Source: Maea johnstoni (lineage: Eukaryota > Annelida > Polychaeta > Spionida > Magelonidae). Taken from it: 64,000 nucleotides of DNA. A program made the position numbers and the translations under genes. Shown piece after piece: positions 1-12,600 of the stretch (positions within the stretch are counted from its first letter, which is position 1; each line of letters starts with the position of its first letter). Where the stretch lies: contig OZ012685.1 of the NCBI GenBank assembly GCA_963942565.1, forward strand, positions 45,538,040 through 45,602,039. Direction: 5' to 3'. The notes below the pieces were generated by a model, which was not told the origin of the DNA, made no database searches, and worked only from the letters and a program-made list of their open reading frames with translations.

Positions 1-217
1 TATATATGATTAAAACCACCTCATGCCCATACCGCACATTTCAGAAAATGAAATGTCATTTTGATAAAAAAAAGTTCTAAATCAGCCACTAAAAAGTTAT
101 AAAACCCTTTTTTATAAAGCAATTTCGATAAACATTTTTAATAAAATCAATGGATCAAAAACAATTACTATAAATGTTGAATAAATAATAATTTGTAACA
201 CAGGATTATATATACAA

Positions 218-539
<322 letters not shown>

Positions 540-659
540 CATCTCTCAGCCCTTCTGCTGTAAAGACGATGTGTGCCAGTCCGGGAGGTGGCACCTGAGA
601 CTCAAAATAGCAAGCGCTCAGTGCATGTACTGTAGGACTAAGGAACGTGTGTTCAGGTG

Positions 660-985
660 TGACGAGGGAGAGACAGAGAGACAGACAGCGATACAGAGAA
701 CGAGAGAGAGGGGAGGGAGAGACAGAGAGCGAGACAGAGAACGAGACAGAAGGGAGGGAGAGAGAGATACAAAGAGAGAGCGGGGGAGGAGAGAGATACA
801 GAGAGAGATACAATGAGAGCGAGAGAGAGAGATACAATGAGAGAGATACAAGCGAGAGTGAGGGGCAGGGAGATCGATACAGAGAGAGAGATACAACGAG
901 AGAGAGATACGAGCGAGAGAGGGGGGAGAGAGATACAATGAGAGAGACATACAGCGAGAGAGATACGGGGGGCAGGGAGAGATAC

Positions 986-1038
<53 letters not shown>

Positions 1039-1045
1039 AGAGGGA
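660..1045. repeat. Purine-rich GAGA/GATACA minisatellite
   Basis: The plus strand is almost purely purine, with GA runs interrupted by recurring GAGATACA and GAGCGAGAGA units, ending in a pure (GA)n and a short poly-G. It is open in several frames on both strands only because GA repeats have no stops (RERE or SLSL peptides). It is not a gene. Confidence 0.93.
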
Positions 1046-1364
1046 CATTCGGACAGACAGACAGATAGATGTACAAATGACATATGTTACGCCATACTTT
1101 CACTTTGAAAATAGTTTTGAGTGGAAATGATTATAATTAGATATATCAGTGATATCATGAACATACACAGCACTATATTCTTATTACAGCCGGTATGATA
1201 AACCTTGATCTTATTTGTCGATGGTATATCTGTTTCTTCTTGAATTATTGATACATAGGTTAGGTGACCCTAAATGTGTGGTGTCAGAGATATCTGGGTG
1301 CTCTGATATGTATGTCGTTATAAGATATTTCACGGTTTCCGTCCGCAGGACGGGTACTTTTCTA

Positions 1365-1402
<38 letters not shown>

Positions 1403-2085
1403 TCACACACAAACATTATTATTTCAGGTGGTCAACGTTGAATTTATGCGTTTTGAGAACGACTGCAACTGGATGCCTAGAAATTGTACTGGAGATACAT
1501 GCACCATATGTGAGCAATGTACTCTTTATCTCACAGTACGGTCAAGTCTCCGCTGGAAGAGTACTAGTACAGTGCAGATATTAAAGTTCCGCACTAAATG
1601 TCTGGGTGGACCGGCCATATTATACGACCGCATGCCCGATTGGATTCCAGGTTTCCGCAGCTTGGATACACAGCTTCGTTGGTCACTGATTAGCCTAGAT
1701 TTCCAGGCAGTCATAAGCATTTGTATGTCATGATTGATAGGGACCAACTAGTGTATGTGGCCATAGTGGTCAATTTAGTTTACTTTTATCCCACCAGAGA
1801 AATGGATGGCTCAGTACTACACCACACTGCTTGGTCCACACAGAAGGGAATGTCAACTCTTTAGGTACTAGGAGCAAAATCTAGTCACTCATATACTTGA
1901 CTTGTTTCTTATCCGTGCACATTTGGAGGACTACTCGCTGACAGACGTCCGATCGACTGGTGCAGGAACTAAGCGTCCTCACTGTACTTTACAATAGCGC
2001 ACCTCAATCACTGCATGTGAAAGAAATCAATAAAACATGACTGCCTCACTCTGTTATGGCCAGTGTCATTTCGCAAAACAGTACA
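1046..2085. other. Non-coding stretch with a short TA array and MITE A fragments
   Basis: It holds a TA array at 1365-1401 and degraded pieces of the MITE family described at 2086. The piece at about 1627-1645 carries the family's internal CGACCGCATGCCCGATTG-type core. The piece at about 1940-1975 carries the GACAGACGTCCGATCGACTGG-like right part. The 172-codon frame across 1215-1733 translates the TA array and repeat pieces and looks accidental. Confidence 0.55.
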
Positions 2086-2326
2086 GACATTTAATTCCTT
2101 CACCAGTCGACCGGACGTCTGCCAGTGTCTGGTTGTTCAAATACCCATAGATAATATGTAAATAATAAGCCAAGAACATCAGTGGCACACGTAGCTTGCC
2201 AATCAAAGCTACGTACAGTTGTGAGGTAATTCATACATCCATGACCAGAAAACTGGCTTACAATCGGACCTGCGGTCGTGTATTATGCTCGGGCTGCCCA
2301 CGCATTTACTGCAGGAATTAAATGTC
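2086..2326. repeat. MITE family A, copy 1 (about 241 bp)
   Basis: The element begins GACATTTAATTCC and ends GGAATTAAATGTC, perfect inverted termini. The inner TIR extends to CACCAGTCGACC on one side and GCCCACGCATTTACTGCAGG on the other. No coding capacity is visible. Related copies lie at 7240, 8882, 26535, 31421 and 34656, some in the opposite orientation, as expected of a non-autonomous DNA transposon. Confidence 0.8.
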
Positions 2327-5278
2327 GTAACTGTAGTTCGCATGGCGTCGATAAGACTTTTATTTCCTCCTCGGAGTCTGTAATCCACTTATACATCTTA
2401 CATTACTAGGATTATTAAGGATTGACACTTTTCCAATACAATACTGCATGCGGCGAAAGTCTCATCTCCATCACCTATGAAGTTATGCAGACACACCAAT
2501 CACAAGCACACACTTCTGAGTCTGCGACACAACTATGGCAAGCCAAAACTGAAATACCCAGTGAACTATTTTTCATTTGAGAACATTTTCACCCAGTAAA
2601 ATATCTCTTAGAGCACGCAATTTATCTATGAAAATGCTTTGTTCAGTTACATTTCTCGTTCAGTAAGATGTTTCGTTCAGTAAAAGAAATGCCATTCATT
2701 GAATTATTTGGCAATACAAAAAGAATTGTCATTCAGTAAAAGAATTCACTTTTAAACCTGATGACGTCACACTCCGGCAATCTCCGGACCAAAGTTGCAC
2801 TTGAGGACCTGTCCGAAAAATGGCTAAATAACACAACCACGGGGGTTTGCCGATTGAACGCACTTCATTCTGAACCAAAGAATTATGGAAATAATATTTT
2901 GCTACTGAAAGAAATATTTTCAAAAAAAGTTTTGTTCTCTGATATCGTAATTGCTTCAGTAAATGAAAAAAATTGAAATCAGAAGAGTACAAGACCACAG
3001 CATAACTAGCTGATATAACGAAATGGAAAAGGCAGGTGCGTCAGTGACAGTCGCCTTTGTTTTTACAAATCATCAGTCAGGCTATGGTCATTTGATGTTC
3101 ATCTCAATTTCGGTTTATTCTTCGAATTTAGAAAGCCAATATTTACTCTGACAAAATAATGATGTTATAGCTGCAAGCTGCAAGTAACGCAATTTCCTTC
3201 AGATATATTCAAGAAGGATGGTGCTTTAATCTTAAATTTTATAATATCAAAGAAAATGCAAATAAATTTGGTATTAAAAACACGGTTAAGCACCTATGCA
3301 ACTTTTAATCCAATTGCGGTCTCGATGCATTCGAACGTCAACTTAGGGATTCCCCAATAGCAAAGTGGTAAATGCATTGCCCTTTGAATGCACACTGTCT
3401 CTCATCACTGCCAACATTTTTCGTTAATCGAATCCGGTTCAAGGCAGTTGGGTGTCCAATACCAAGATGGTACAGTAAAACCCTTCATCACTAGGCACCT
3501 TTTATTCACGCAACTACCGTCTGAATCTGATCGCAGCCATTTAATTACGCGCATCAACTGTATCACCGCTATATGGGTAATTGTTATGCTATTTTGATCG
3601 TATGTAAGCGCCAGTAATATACGGGTAATGATCACCTAGCGCGAAATGCGTGCAATTAAAAGGAGCGCGATAATAATGGGTTATACAGTATATTAAAGAT
3701 TACAGGACACAATAGTCTTTTTATCTCTTATCTCCCAGTACATGTTCCTCTGTATAGCAGTTTCATTTTCAATGATAGTATGTCATCTACAAATTATATC
3801 TACTGGCGCTCACCTATGAGGAAATATGCCACCCCAGTACGGTATGGTGTGTCGGCGTCAACTCAGAGACTACTATTGATGCCATGATGCTTTCCTTGCC
3901 AAGATTCTCCAGCTACTGCAACATACAGGTAAGAGAGCCAGGTGTTTAATTAGCGACATCTCCCCGGGCATCACGACTTCTTACTGCTGGCCAATCAGCT
4001 TAGAGGGCGTGGCTGATTACTTGTCAAGATGTCAGGAATATGTGCGGTTCTTTATCGGAAATCAATGGCTGTCTCTGCATCCATTTCATCATGTGAACAT
4101 TGGCTGCTGCAATACCGAGTTGCCACTGTGACTATCCTCAATATATTTATTTCTGTAACTTCTTCGTCTGGATCTACGATACTTTTGACAATAACTTGGT
4201 GATTTTGAACTTCTGTTCAAAATATTTGAGGGATAGTTGTTTGGTATTGTCAGGATTAACATTTCTCCTTTAGATATTTTGCCAAGTTTGTTTTCGCCTG
4301 AAAGATTTCAGCAGATTTACCGATCTTTGCTGCTGCGAACATTGGTGTATGTATATTTACTGACTACGACTCTCGTCTTAAAATTCTTGAGTTAACGTAT
4401 TCATACTGCAGAAGCCGGTACGGACAGGTAATGTGCAGATAGAAATTTTCAGATAAAAGATTTCCGGAATGGAACATTGGGAAAGGTCATACGCAACTAT
4501 ACAAGTATACTTATAAATAGGGTTTTATAATCAAGTAAATTCATAAGCATGAGACAGGAGAATCTTTTTGAGTGGCGACTCACATCAAGAACAGATTAGG
4601 GGGGGGGGGGGGGGGGGATTGAAAGATACCATAATACTCTTTCAGCAAATTTATCATGTTGGTCGAATATGAATACAATTTTGAGAAAAATGTTTAGACT
4701 TAAAGCGGTTTAAAGTATTTTCATTAGTTTCTACTGAAGTTAACTCTTCAATTAATTTATTATAGTTCCTTTGATTATGATTTTCTAAATACCATTTCAA
4801 AATGTTGATTTATTTTTAGTAATGTGCCGCCATCTATAGGGGTTTCTTGTAAAGTGTGGTTGAGATAATTACATTATTAAAATCTGCCACAGTAAATTCA
4901 ATCTTACTCTATAAATGACAAAAGGCATTCATTTTTTTAGTTTTCAAGTCTATTTTATTTCTCTCGTCACTAAAAGAGTTTTAACAGAACCCAATCGATA
5001 CCAAATACATGTTATTCACTTGAAAGAGTTCGTTATGTCAATCAATATATGACGAAAACGTGACCTGTTTATAACAAAAAGTCCCACTTATTGGTCCTAC
5101 CAACATTGTCATAGAGGGAAAAGTACAATATGTCACACGTGTTGTGGATACACTGTGGATGAGGCGTGTGAGTAAAGAAGTTGAGGTACAATTTAGCCTT
5201 ATATGGTCTATTGTCCAGGCATGCAAGAAATTTGGAATTTCGATTTTTCGTTACTTTTTCTGCCATATTGCATCTAAG
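2327..5278. other. Gene-free stretch
   Basis: No conserved protein, splice-bounded exon or RNA gene was recognised. Short frames at 2729-2998 and 3388-3635 have no family features. A diverged piece of the repeat family found at 31696 and 36921 (core GATACTTTTGACAATAACTT) lies near 4175-4310. A poly-G run of about 18 lies at about 4600-4618. Confidence 0.5.
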
Positions 5279-5430
5279 TCAAGACTAGCCAGTTGTACGT
5301 AGTGGTGGACACCGTAGTGCCCGTCGAAAACAACCGCCTGACCCCAATTCACTAGCAACTTTCTCACGTGCAGTGGTGAGAGACAGCTAGCAGTCAGTGG
5401 CAACGCCTTAGACCACCCGGTCACGACTTT
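5279..5430 (-). repeat. tRNA-derived SINE-like element
   Basis: On the minus strand the head contains GGTGGTCTAAGGCGTTGCC, which fits a pol III box A from a tRNA. It is followed by GTGAGAAAGTTGCTAGTGAA and a GTTTTC...GGGCACTACGG block that resembles the conserved central domains of invertebrate SINEs. A related piece lies at about 10245-10300. Family assignment is from memory and tentative; no clear box B is seen. Confidence 0.5.
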
Positions 5431-5953
5431 TCTATATACTAGTATATGTTGGAGTGCAATATAAGGAGGAGAGTTTCAACTGGCCATGTTCCAGCATGAT
5501 TTATCCATATCTGTAGGTGTTTCATGAGACATTTTTTAATGTACTATATGAAATCAATTGTGTTGGTGTTGGACACGAAGACTTCTCGATCCAACAAGAA
5601 TTGTTTCTATGCTAAGGAAATTACAATAAAACAAATAGCAACTCTGATTTATTATGAAGCTGGTGTGAACTTAAGCAGTTGTATATAGAGTCTAAAAAAG
5701 GTATGCTTCTAAGGCTTCTATATTTCTCCCACAAATTTGACCGAATTAATTATAGAAGGTTTTACCACAACTGATCAATCGAAAAATGCACAAAATTCAA
5801 ATCCGCTGACCTTTCTTTTTTAACCTCTTTTGTTGAGATTATTTTTCATTTATAACACTACATGTACAAGTTAGCAGATCCTCCTAAGCCGAAGTGGCGT
5901 TGGACCAGTTCCAATAACTGATGGCATGTTCCACACTAAAAATCAATAAAGAT

Positions 5954-6321
5954 AATTCCATAATCTGCATGATCTTGACATTCATGTGAAAGGCGTCAAC
6001 CAAGGCCATTGGCCGGAGAGACATTAGATAGTTATTCTTGATTAGCTGGCTTAACTCTCTCCTCACCAAGAGTCAGTATATGTAAATCACTTAAGTATAG
6101 CGGGAACAATAAGATAGCGATAATAGCGCTCTTCCCATATGCGCTATTGTAAAATCCCCGTCTTAATAACATTCTTAATTGAACTTGCTGCTGCTGTTCC
6201 CGTTCACCGCTATATCTAGATCACGCTATCCAGGACAGTATCGCAATTGCGCTATTTAATGTTTACGTAATATTTAAGTGATTTACAGTATCTGTAGTTT
6301 GTTGTACTGGCAACTGTTCAT
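5954..6321. repeat. Dispersed repeat copy 1, split by a MITE
   Basis: The left part (5954-6079) and right part (6289-6321) match, in order, the uninterrupted sequence at 7577-7732. Shared blocks include CATAATCTGCATGATCTTGA, GTCAACCAAGGCCATTG and TACTGGCAACTGTTCAT. The interruption is the MITE at 6080-6288. The frame at 5884-6069 reads only this repeat. Confidence 0.8.
6080..6288. mobile_element. MITE family B, copy 1 (about 209 bp)
   Basis: Terminal inverted repeats read ATGTAAATCACTTAAG and CTTAA-type TTTAAGTGATTTACAG. It is flanked by TAT (6077-6079 and 6289-6291). The paralogous sequence at 7577-7732 has a single CAGTATCTG at this point, so the empty site is preserved and the flanking TAT (or TA) is the target duplication. 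A second copy lies inverted at 50455-50653. No protein is encoded. Confidence 0.85.
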
Positions 6322-7145
6322 TTCATTCCTGCACTAAGTGCGTTGGTAAATAGGCCTAAACAATGTTCAACTATAGAATAACTTCACTCTCATATGAGAG
6401 GTGAAAATACTGCATCTGCTGTCAAACTTTCATTTGAAATACAAGTTCTACTCAAAAAACTTGATTGGATGAAACTTCTGTTGAAATTTGGGTGGCCTGG
6501 TGTCAATGCTCAATTTATTTCTGATATGAAAGATGCATTAAAAAAAGATTTCGTAAATTTTATTGATAATTTTCAATATTTCTACTTATGTTTTGGTTAT
6601 TTTTTCAAAGTAGGGGTAGGGGAAAGGAAAGTCTCAAACAATTATGCTCGGGCCACCCATTGAGATCATTCTCGTTGTATTTAGCAGAAAAGAGATTGCT
6701 TGGAATTTAACTCCATACTGCAGAGTGATTTTGTATGCTTTTGACCCCAAAAAACCTTAAGTTTGTCGACAAGTTTGAAAAATTGCAAAATAAATTCCAA
6801 GATATACGACATGGCGCCACTAGTTTGCATATTTACATGCGAAAAATACATGCAGCCACTTCAATACCGTTCTCATAATAATCTTTGACCCCCAAAATAT
6901 GGCTCTATAGACCACAACCATTCAGTTATATGTGAAATTGACAAAGATATGGCGATTAACGGCTTTTTACATAATGGCGTCTATATTTGCATAAATATTT
7001 GCCATGTGGAACATTTTGGCAACTTTTTAATATAGCAAAATATTTTCTACACATATTTTCCAATATAAAACCGCCAATCAGTAACTGATTTCCGAAGGTG
7101 CACGCTAACCCCTTTTTTTGACTTAAGACTACTAACAATATATTC
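6322..7145. other. Gene-free stretch
   Basis: AT-rich sequence with no recognised exon. The short frame at 6394-6663 is low complexity and matches no family I know. Confidence 0.4.
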
Positions 7146-7149
7146 ACAT

Positions 7150-7225
7150 GCACGGGCCGGGATTCGTACCCGGGCAGAAGTGGGATAAAGAAGCAATCTG
7201 TGGCAACCGCTTAGACCAAACACCA
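7150..7225 (-). repeat. tRNA-like SINE head or tRNA pseudogene
   Basis: Read on the minus strand it has box A-like TGGTCTAAGCGG (7207-7218) and box B-like GGGTACGAATCCC (near 7159-7172) at tRNA-like spacing. No convincing acceptor stem closes, so it is more likely a SINE promoter remnant than a working tRNA gene. It abuts the truncated left end of a MITE A copy. Confidence 0.5.
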
Positions 7226-7239
7226 AGTAAAGGTGATAC

Positions 7240-7481
7240 ATAAATACGTGGGCAGCGCGGACATAATACCCGACTGCACGCCCGATTGCCACCCAGTTGT
7301 CTGGCCATAGATACGACCAAAGGTCCCTGACCTCACAACTGAACATAGCTTTGATCCGTAAGCTACGTGGGTCATTGGTGTGCTTGGCTTACTAGATCTA
7401 GTATTTGTTGACATATCCATGTGTGTTTGTACAACCCGGCACTGGCAGACATCCAGTCGACTGGTGTATGAATTAGATGCC
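7240..7481. repeat. MITE family A, copy 2
   Basis: It carries the family core (GTGGGCAGC, CACGCCCGATTGCCACCCAG, GGTCCCTGA, CTGGCAGAC, GTCGACTGGTG) and a decayed right terminus GAATTAGATGCC. The left terminal inverted repeat is lost next to the tRNA-like piece. Confidence 0.75.
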
Positions 7482-7576
7482 TGTACTGTAAGGACGATCC
7501 CTAGGAGACATGCCTTTGGAATGATAGAATCAGATGACAATCCTGGCATGCTCAGAGAGAATTGGCGAGAATTTAT

Positions 7577-7732
7577 TATTCCATAATCTGCATGATCTTG
7601 AAATTTATGTGAAAGGTGTCAACCAAGGCCATTGCCCAGAGAGACACTTACAAGTTATTCCTGATTAGCCGGTTTAACCCTCTCCTCACCAAGAGTCAGT
7701 ATCTGTAATGTGTTGTACTGGCAACTGTTCAT
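7577..7732. repeat. Dispersed repeat copy 2, with uninterrupted site
   Basis: Collinear with 5954-6079 plus 6289-6321 but lacking the 209 bp MITE. It serves as the empty-site reference for that insertion. Confidence 0.8.
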
Positions 7733-8030
7733 ACAGTGCTGACATTCAAGGGGGTTTGAGAAAGATACAGAAAGAAAATTAAATTCAGACTTCCAAGGTA
7801 TATCTTGAACAAGAATTATTAAAGTATTGATATCTTATGAGTAAAACAACATACGGTAAAGCATACAGGCGCATATCAATACATATCTAACTGGTGGTCA
7901 AGACACTCGAGGGCAAAATGAATACAAAAACAAAACAAAACAAGTTCAATGCATGCTATAATCTTACATTGTTTATTCATGTCAAATGGCTTCCCAACAC
8001 TTCCCATGATACAATAAACGACTGTACATA

Positions 8031-8181
<151 letters not shown>

Positions 8182-8323
8182 AGCAAGTCACATACTCAGT
8201 ATCAAGTTGACAACCCTGGGTTTCATGCTTGTGCAATCCTCAGGCCACTATAGTGACCATTTAGGGTAAAAGGTCCTCCCTCATGCTGCATGTTGATGCT
8301 TGAGAGCATATATATATATATTT

Positions 8324-8666
8324 ATTATACCTCACTTTAAGATCGTAAGCCGTGATTGGCTGACTTAACAGTGGACAATCATCATGTTGCCTGATGCCAT
8401 CAGTGAGGGCTTCATGTTGCCCGTTGCCACTAGCGACACCTAGCGGGGAATGTGTGAATCACAAGTCATCTGTGACCTTGCTTTGTTTACAATTACAAAC
8501 GGGGTTTGTTCGGTATAATAAAACAAATATGCCATGCCAGTGTGGGTAACATGATGGAATGTCTCCCCTCGGGAGGATGGTTTTCCCTCGGGCTCCGCCC
8601 TCGGGAAAACCATCCTCCCTCGGGGAAACATTCCGTCATGTTACCCACACTGGCATGGCATATTTG

Positions 8667-8672
<6 letters not shown>
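8324..8672. mobile_element. Hairpin (foldback) element, copy 1 (about 349 bp)
   Basis: Short inverted termini ATTATAC and GTATAAT bound a left part with the GATCGTAAGCCGTGATTGG block. The right half is a palindrome of about 140 bp: arms begin ACAAATATGCCATGCCAG and CTGGCATGGCATATTTGT, with the loop around GGGCTCCGCCC. A nearly identical copy is at 45925-46272. The right end is directly followed by a pure TA array (8672-8758), and a short TA run precedes the left end. No protein is coded. Confidence 0.85.

Positions 8673-8758
<86 letters not shown>
8672..8758. repeat. (TA)n microsatellite abutting the hairpin element
   Basis: A pure TA array starts at the terminal TATAAT of the hairpin element, suggesting expansion from the element's own AT end or insertion into a TA tract. 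Confidence 0.95.
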
Positions 8759-8761
<3 letters not shown>

Positions 8762-8881
8762 CTACTGATCGATTGGGTCTCTTGTATCCCGCAAAACCCA
8801 TTGCCAATGTCTACTACAACAAGTAAGAAACCAAGATACGAATACCACACCTTCGTATACAGTTAGGCTTATAGTGCCATT

Positions 8882-9031
8882 TTTTAAATCCCTGCACAAA
8901 TGCGCTTCCAGACCGTGCATGATACATGACCGAACGCCCGATTGCCGATCTTTTTTGAGATGTTATCTAAGGACGTTTGTACATCCAGTTGCTGATATGC
9001 GTCCGGTAGACTGGTGCAGGAATTAAATGTC
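8882..9031. repeat. MITE family A, copy 3 (internally deleted)
   Basis: The left end is TTAAATCCCTGCAC and the right end GTGCAGGAATTAAATGTC. The interior is shorter than in the full-size copies. The CGCCCGATTGCC core is retained. Confidence 0.7.
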
Positions 9032-9110
9032 TTCACTGTATCTCACGTGATTTCTCGTACTTACATGCTGAACAATATTCTACACAACAATATAGACTAG
9101 ATATTATTAG

Positions 9111-9318
9111 ATACTGTAGATTCACAAAAGATTGTGAAGAGTAAATTTTGCGAATTTACAGAAAATCGATTTTTACGTTTTTAACTTTGCGATCATAAAG
9201 TGCCAGCTATTCACTTAAAGTGGCAGCACTAATCCTGGCGAATTTTAATTTTGCGTCAGAGGCTTAACGCAAAAAAACTAAAATTAAACTAACGCAATCT
9301 TTTCCAAATTTACAGTAT
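9111..9318. mobile_element. MITE with ATACTGTA / TACAGTAT termini (208 bp)
   Basis: Inverted termini: ATACTGTAGATTCACAAAAG on the left and CTTTTCCAAATTTACAGTAT on the right. The interior is AT-rich with no frame. The ends start like MITE B (CTGTAAAT), so the families may share a transposase type. Confidence 0.7.
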
Positions 9319-9403
9319 CTACAATTAGTCCACTGACGACTAGAACATCTATCCATTACATTTCAAAATATAATTTCATGACAGGCACACTGAGACGACT
9401 GTA

Positions 9404-9542
9404 TACAGGTGAACGTCATATGCAAAATCCTTTGTATACATATGACGTATACTTGATATGCATCGGACTGGGACCAAGCATATCGTCCGTCATATGCAAA
9501 AATCCGTCGTACAGTGGTCCGTCATATCCAAGTTCACCTGTA
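9404..9542. mobile_element. Small inverted-repeat element (about 139 bp)
   Basis: Ends read ACAGGTGAACGTCATATGC and, inverted, ACAGGTGAACTTGGATATG. The interior repeats CGTCATATGCAAAA-type units. It lies in the 3' flank of the opsin gene. Confidence 0.6.
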
Positions 9543-9601
9543 GTGAGAATAAATTAGAAGTAAGAACGATGTTCAACTAGATTTCATATGGTTGACTGGA
9601 T

Positions 9602-12600
9602 TTAAGAGTTTTTGTCTTGGACGTTGTTTTTACTTCTGTGGACTATGTAGATGAGTGGATGGATACAGGAAACCAGTTTACACTGCAGGGGAGGTATGAC
9701 GGCTGTCCATCTACTGGCTGCGTACGGATCTCCGAACAGTGCCCACATACATACAATGGCATACGGAGTCCACTGTACAAGGCAAGTCACGGCCATGAAG
9801 AAATTCATCTGAAAAATAGCATGGAAGACAATGAATGAATCGTTTTGATCTAGTATTTTATACGTAAAATCGATATAATATAATATGATACATAACATAT
9901 ATAGTGCAAATGTATTGAAACAAAATTATCGCAATGCATCGAGCATTTGGAAATGCGTGTACCGGTAGTACGATGGCATGGTAACTAGTAATGTATCAGT
10001 TTGGAAACCAGATAAAGATATCTTTTAATACCAAAAATGTCTATAAATTTGAAGGATATTGCAATGATAAAATTATCGTTTGAAAAGTTAGGAATCAACC
10101 AATAAAAGATTTGCATTAGTTTTGTTGTATCTGATGGGATTATACACAAGGAAAATGACTCTGACAGATTATGCATGCTGGCTGCGCTGTGATATGCTTA
10201 GCTTGAACATGACTGTGACCGAATTTGGATAGAAATTTCGATTAAAACTACCACCTTAGCCCAAGTTACTGGCAACTCTCTCACGTACCCCAGCAAGGAT
10301 TCCAATTGTACAGTGGTACGAGACTACAAATGCAAAAAACCTCCCCCGTCTTCCAAAAATGAAATTGCTATATGGTCTCACCTTAATCAAGCCCCTCTCC
10401 GTATAGAGGGCGCTGTTTGCCCCGGTGACCTCCACGCCTCCTCTGCCGCCCTGTCCCCAGGCCTTCCACAGGGCGCCCGCCATGACGGTAAAGGGGACGC
10501 CATAACAGAATACTGTCAGTGCCCACGTGTAGGAGGAGTAGGACGCGTTCGGGTTGCGCCAATCCAGGGTGCACGACGAGCCGGTGGGTTCGATGGCATA
10601 CCTGAAAATTTTCGATAAAAAAATCATCAATTACAGTTTAAGGCTGTGATGCTGGTGACACACTCAAAATAAGACGACTCCTAGTTTAGCACTCCTGTAC
10701 CCTTTCTAACAATAGTTATCTAATCCCTGAGGTCTTGGTGTTTCAAATATAAGTTTTCTTTAACTTACCTGCTTGAGCTGACCTCAATGTAAATACAGTT
10801 TTAATTTTACAGTGTTTTACCTCAAATGAGGTTTTCTTGATCAATAAAGGTTCATTTGATTTATAAATACCATACATGTCTGCGTAATATACTAAGCTAG
10901 GGCAACTGAAAGGCACATTTGGAGTTCCTGCAAGAGAATACCTTACAGCACATAATTTTGGTGGAAACTTTTACTTGAGAAAGTAGGTCACTATGGTCAG
11001 ACATGTTGACACAATGGTCAGACATATTGACCTACTTTCTCAAGTAAAACATGACAGGATATGGTCACACAGAACTTTTTAAAGTCACTTGTTACAACTT
11101 TCAACCCTCAAAAGCATGCTAAAACTCCTATATTAAGCTGCACGCCAGAGTATCGTATACTTCCTAAACTAAATATACCACTTTCTTGTAGTCATTTCCA
11201 TGAAAACAGCTTTTATACTAGATTTTCTGCTGCAAGTGGAAATCTGTATGGCTGTCACATCTAGCGTCAACACTCCATCGTATACTGCTACTAGCTGGCT
11301 GCATTTGGCCCATATAGATAAGTACCTGCACGCCAGTGCCGGCCAGGTGGGTAGCGTTCTCTAGGGAGTGCGTATGACAGGAAGCATTGCTCCCAACCGT
11401 CCGGGCCACCACGGTACCGTGGTGGCCAGGACGGTTGGTACTGTGGCCATATCCTGTAATGATTTCCACCAAAATCGCGTGCTGTAAGGTATTCTCTTGC
11501 AGGAACTCCAAATTTGCCTTTCAGTTGCCCTAGCTTAGTACATTACGCAGACATGTATGGTATTTATAAATCAAATGAACCTTTATTGATCAAGAAAACC
11601 TCATTTGAGGTAAAACACTGTAAAATTAAAACTGTATTTACATTGAGGTCAGCTCAAGCAGGTAAGTTAAAGAAAACTTATATTTGAAACACCAAGACCT
11701 CAGGGATTAGATAACTATTGTTAGAAAGGGTACAGGAGTGCTAAACTAGGAGTCGTCTTATTTTAAGTGTGTCACCAGCATCACAGCCTTAAATCAAGGT
11801 TGTTCTCCAAACAAGATAAAGTTTATCCATTTCATACACACATATAGACAAATAAATTCTGATGAGTCATGTGGCTTATCACATACAGTACACCACAGCT
11901 TCAGAGGGGTCTTTGTAGCTAGTACCACAGTTGACTGCCTTCCACCAATCACAGGCCGGGATAGGTTTGGCTGTGCACTCCACCCACCGGCGGATCCACG
12001 TCGGTGGTTCCGGCTCAATTCAAAAACTGGATATTTGGCACCGGTCAAATCCGCGACCTGATTCCTGCCTGTTCACACCACCAGTTTAGACAGGCAGTTC
12101 AAGGGCATCATGCCCCGGATAGATTTCCTTAAAACCCCCTGGGACAGGTGGATTTAGGAAGAGGAGGACGGACCACACTGTTGTCGCGACGGCCGGCTGT
12201 CTGACACAATAACAATTATCGAAAGTCTCCATGGGGAATATTGATAAGGACGGCAGATATATATTGGCATGGGGAGATAGATATTAGTGTGGAGATAACG
12301 AGTTAGCATTCACGGCATGAGCGCTCGTTGAAGTCATCTCTTTACTTTAAAGTGGAGGATGACTTTGAAAACTTGGTATAGAAGTATAATTATTAAAGCA
12401 GCAGATTTTAAGGAAATCATAAACAATACTAGTAGGTAGTATTGTAACATTAAAGGTAGATTATACTGGTCAACATATATTGGTAGCCCGGCGCTCTTTT
12501 GCCAGTTTTGGATGGCGTGTACTAACAATTAACCAGGTAAATGCACTAGTTAATTGAATCCCCGGGAGGGGACAGGGATAGTGTTCTCACCTTTCGCATA

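Noticed and set aside
660-1105. Several frames of 80-320 codons on both strands reading SLSL or RERE
   Set aside because: They are translations of a GA/CT microsatellite, which has few stops in any frame. There is no domain, start context or codon structure.
1215-1733. 172-codon frame as a gene
   Set aside because: It runs through a TA array and pieces of MITE family A. No domain recognised.
7150-7225. Working tRNA gene
   Set aside because: Box A and box B-like motifs are present but no closed acceptor stem or proper anticodon arm could be drawn; more likely a SINE head.
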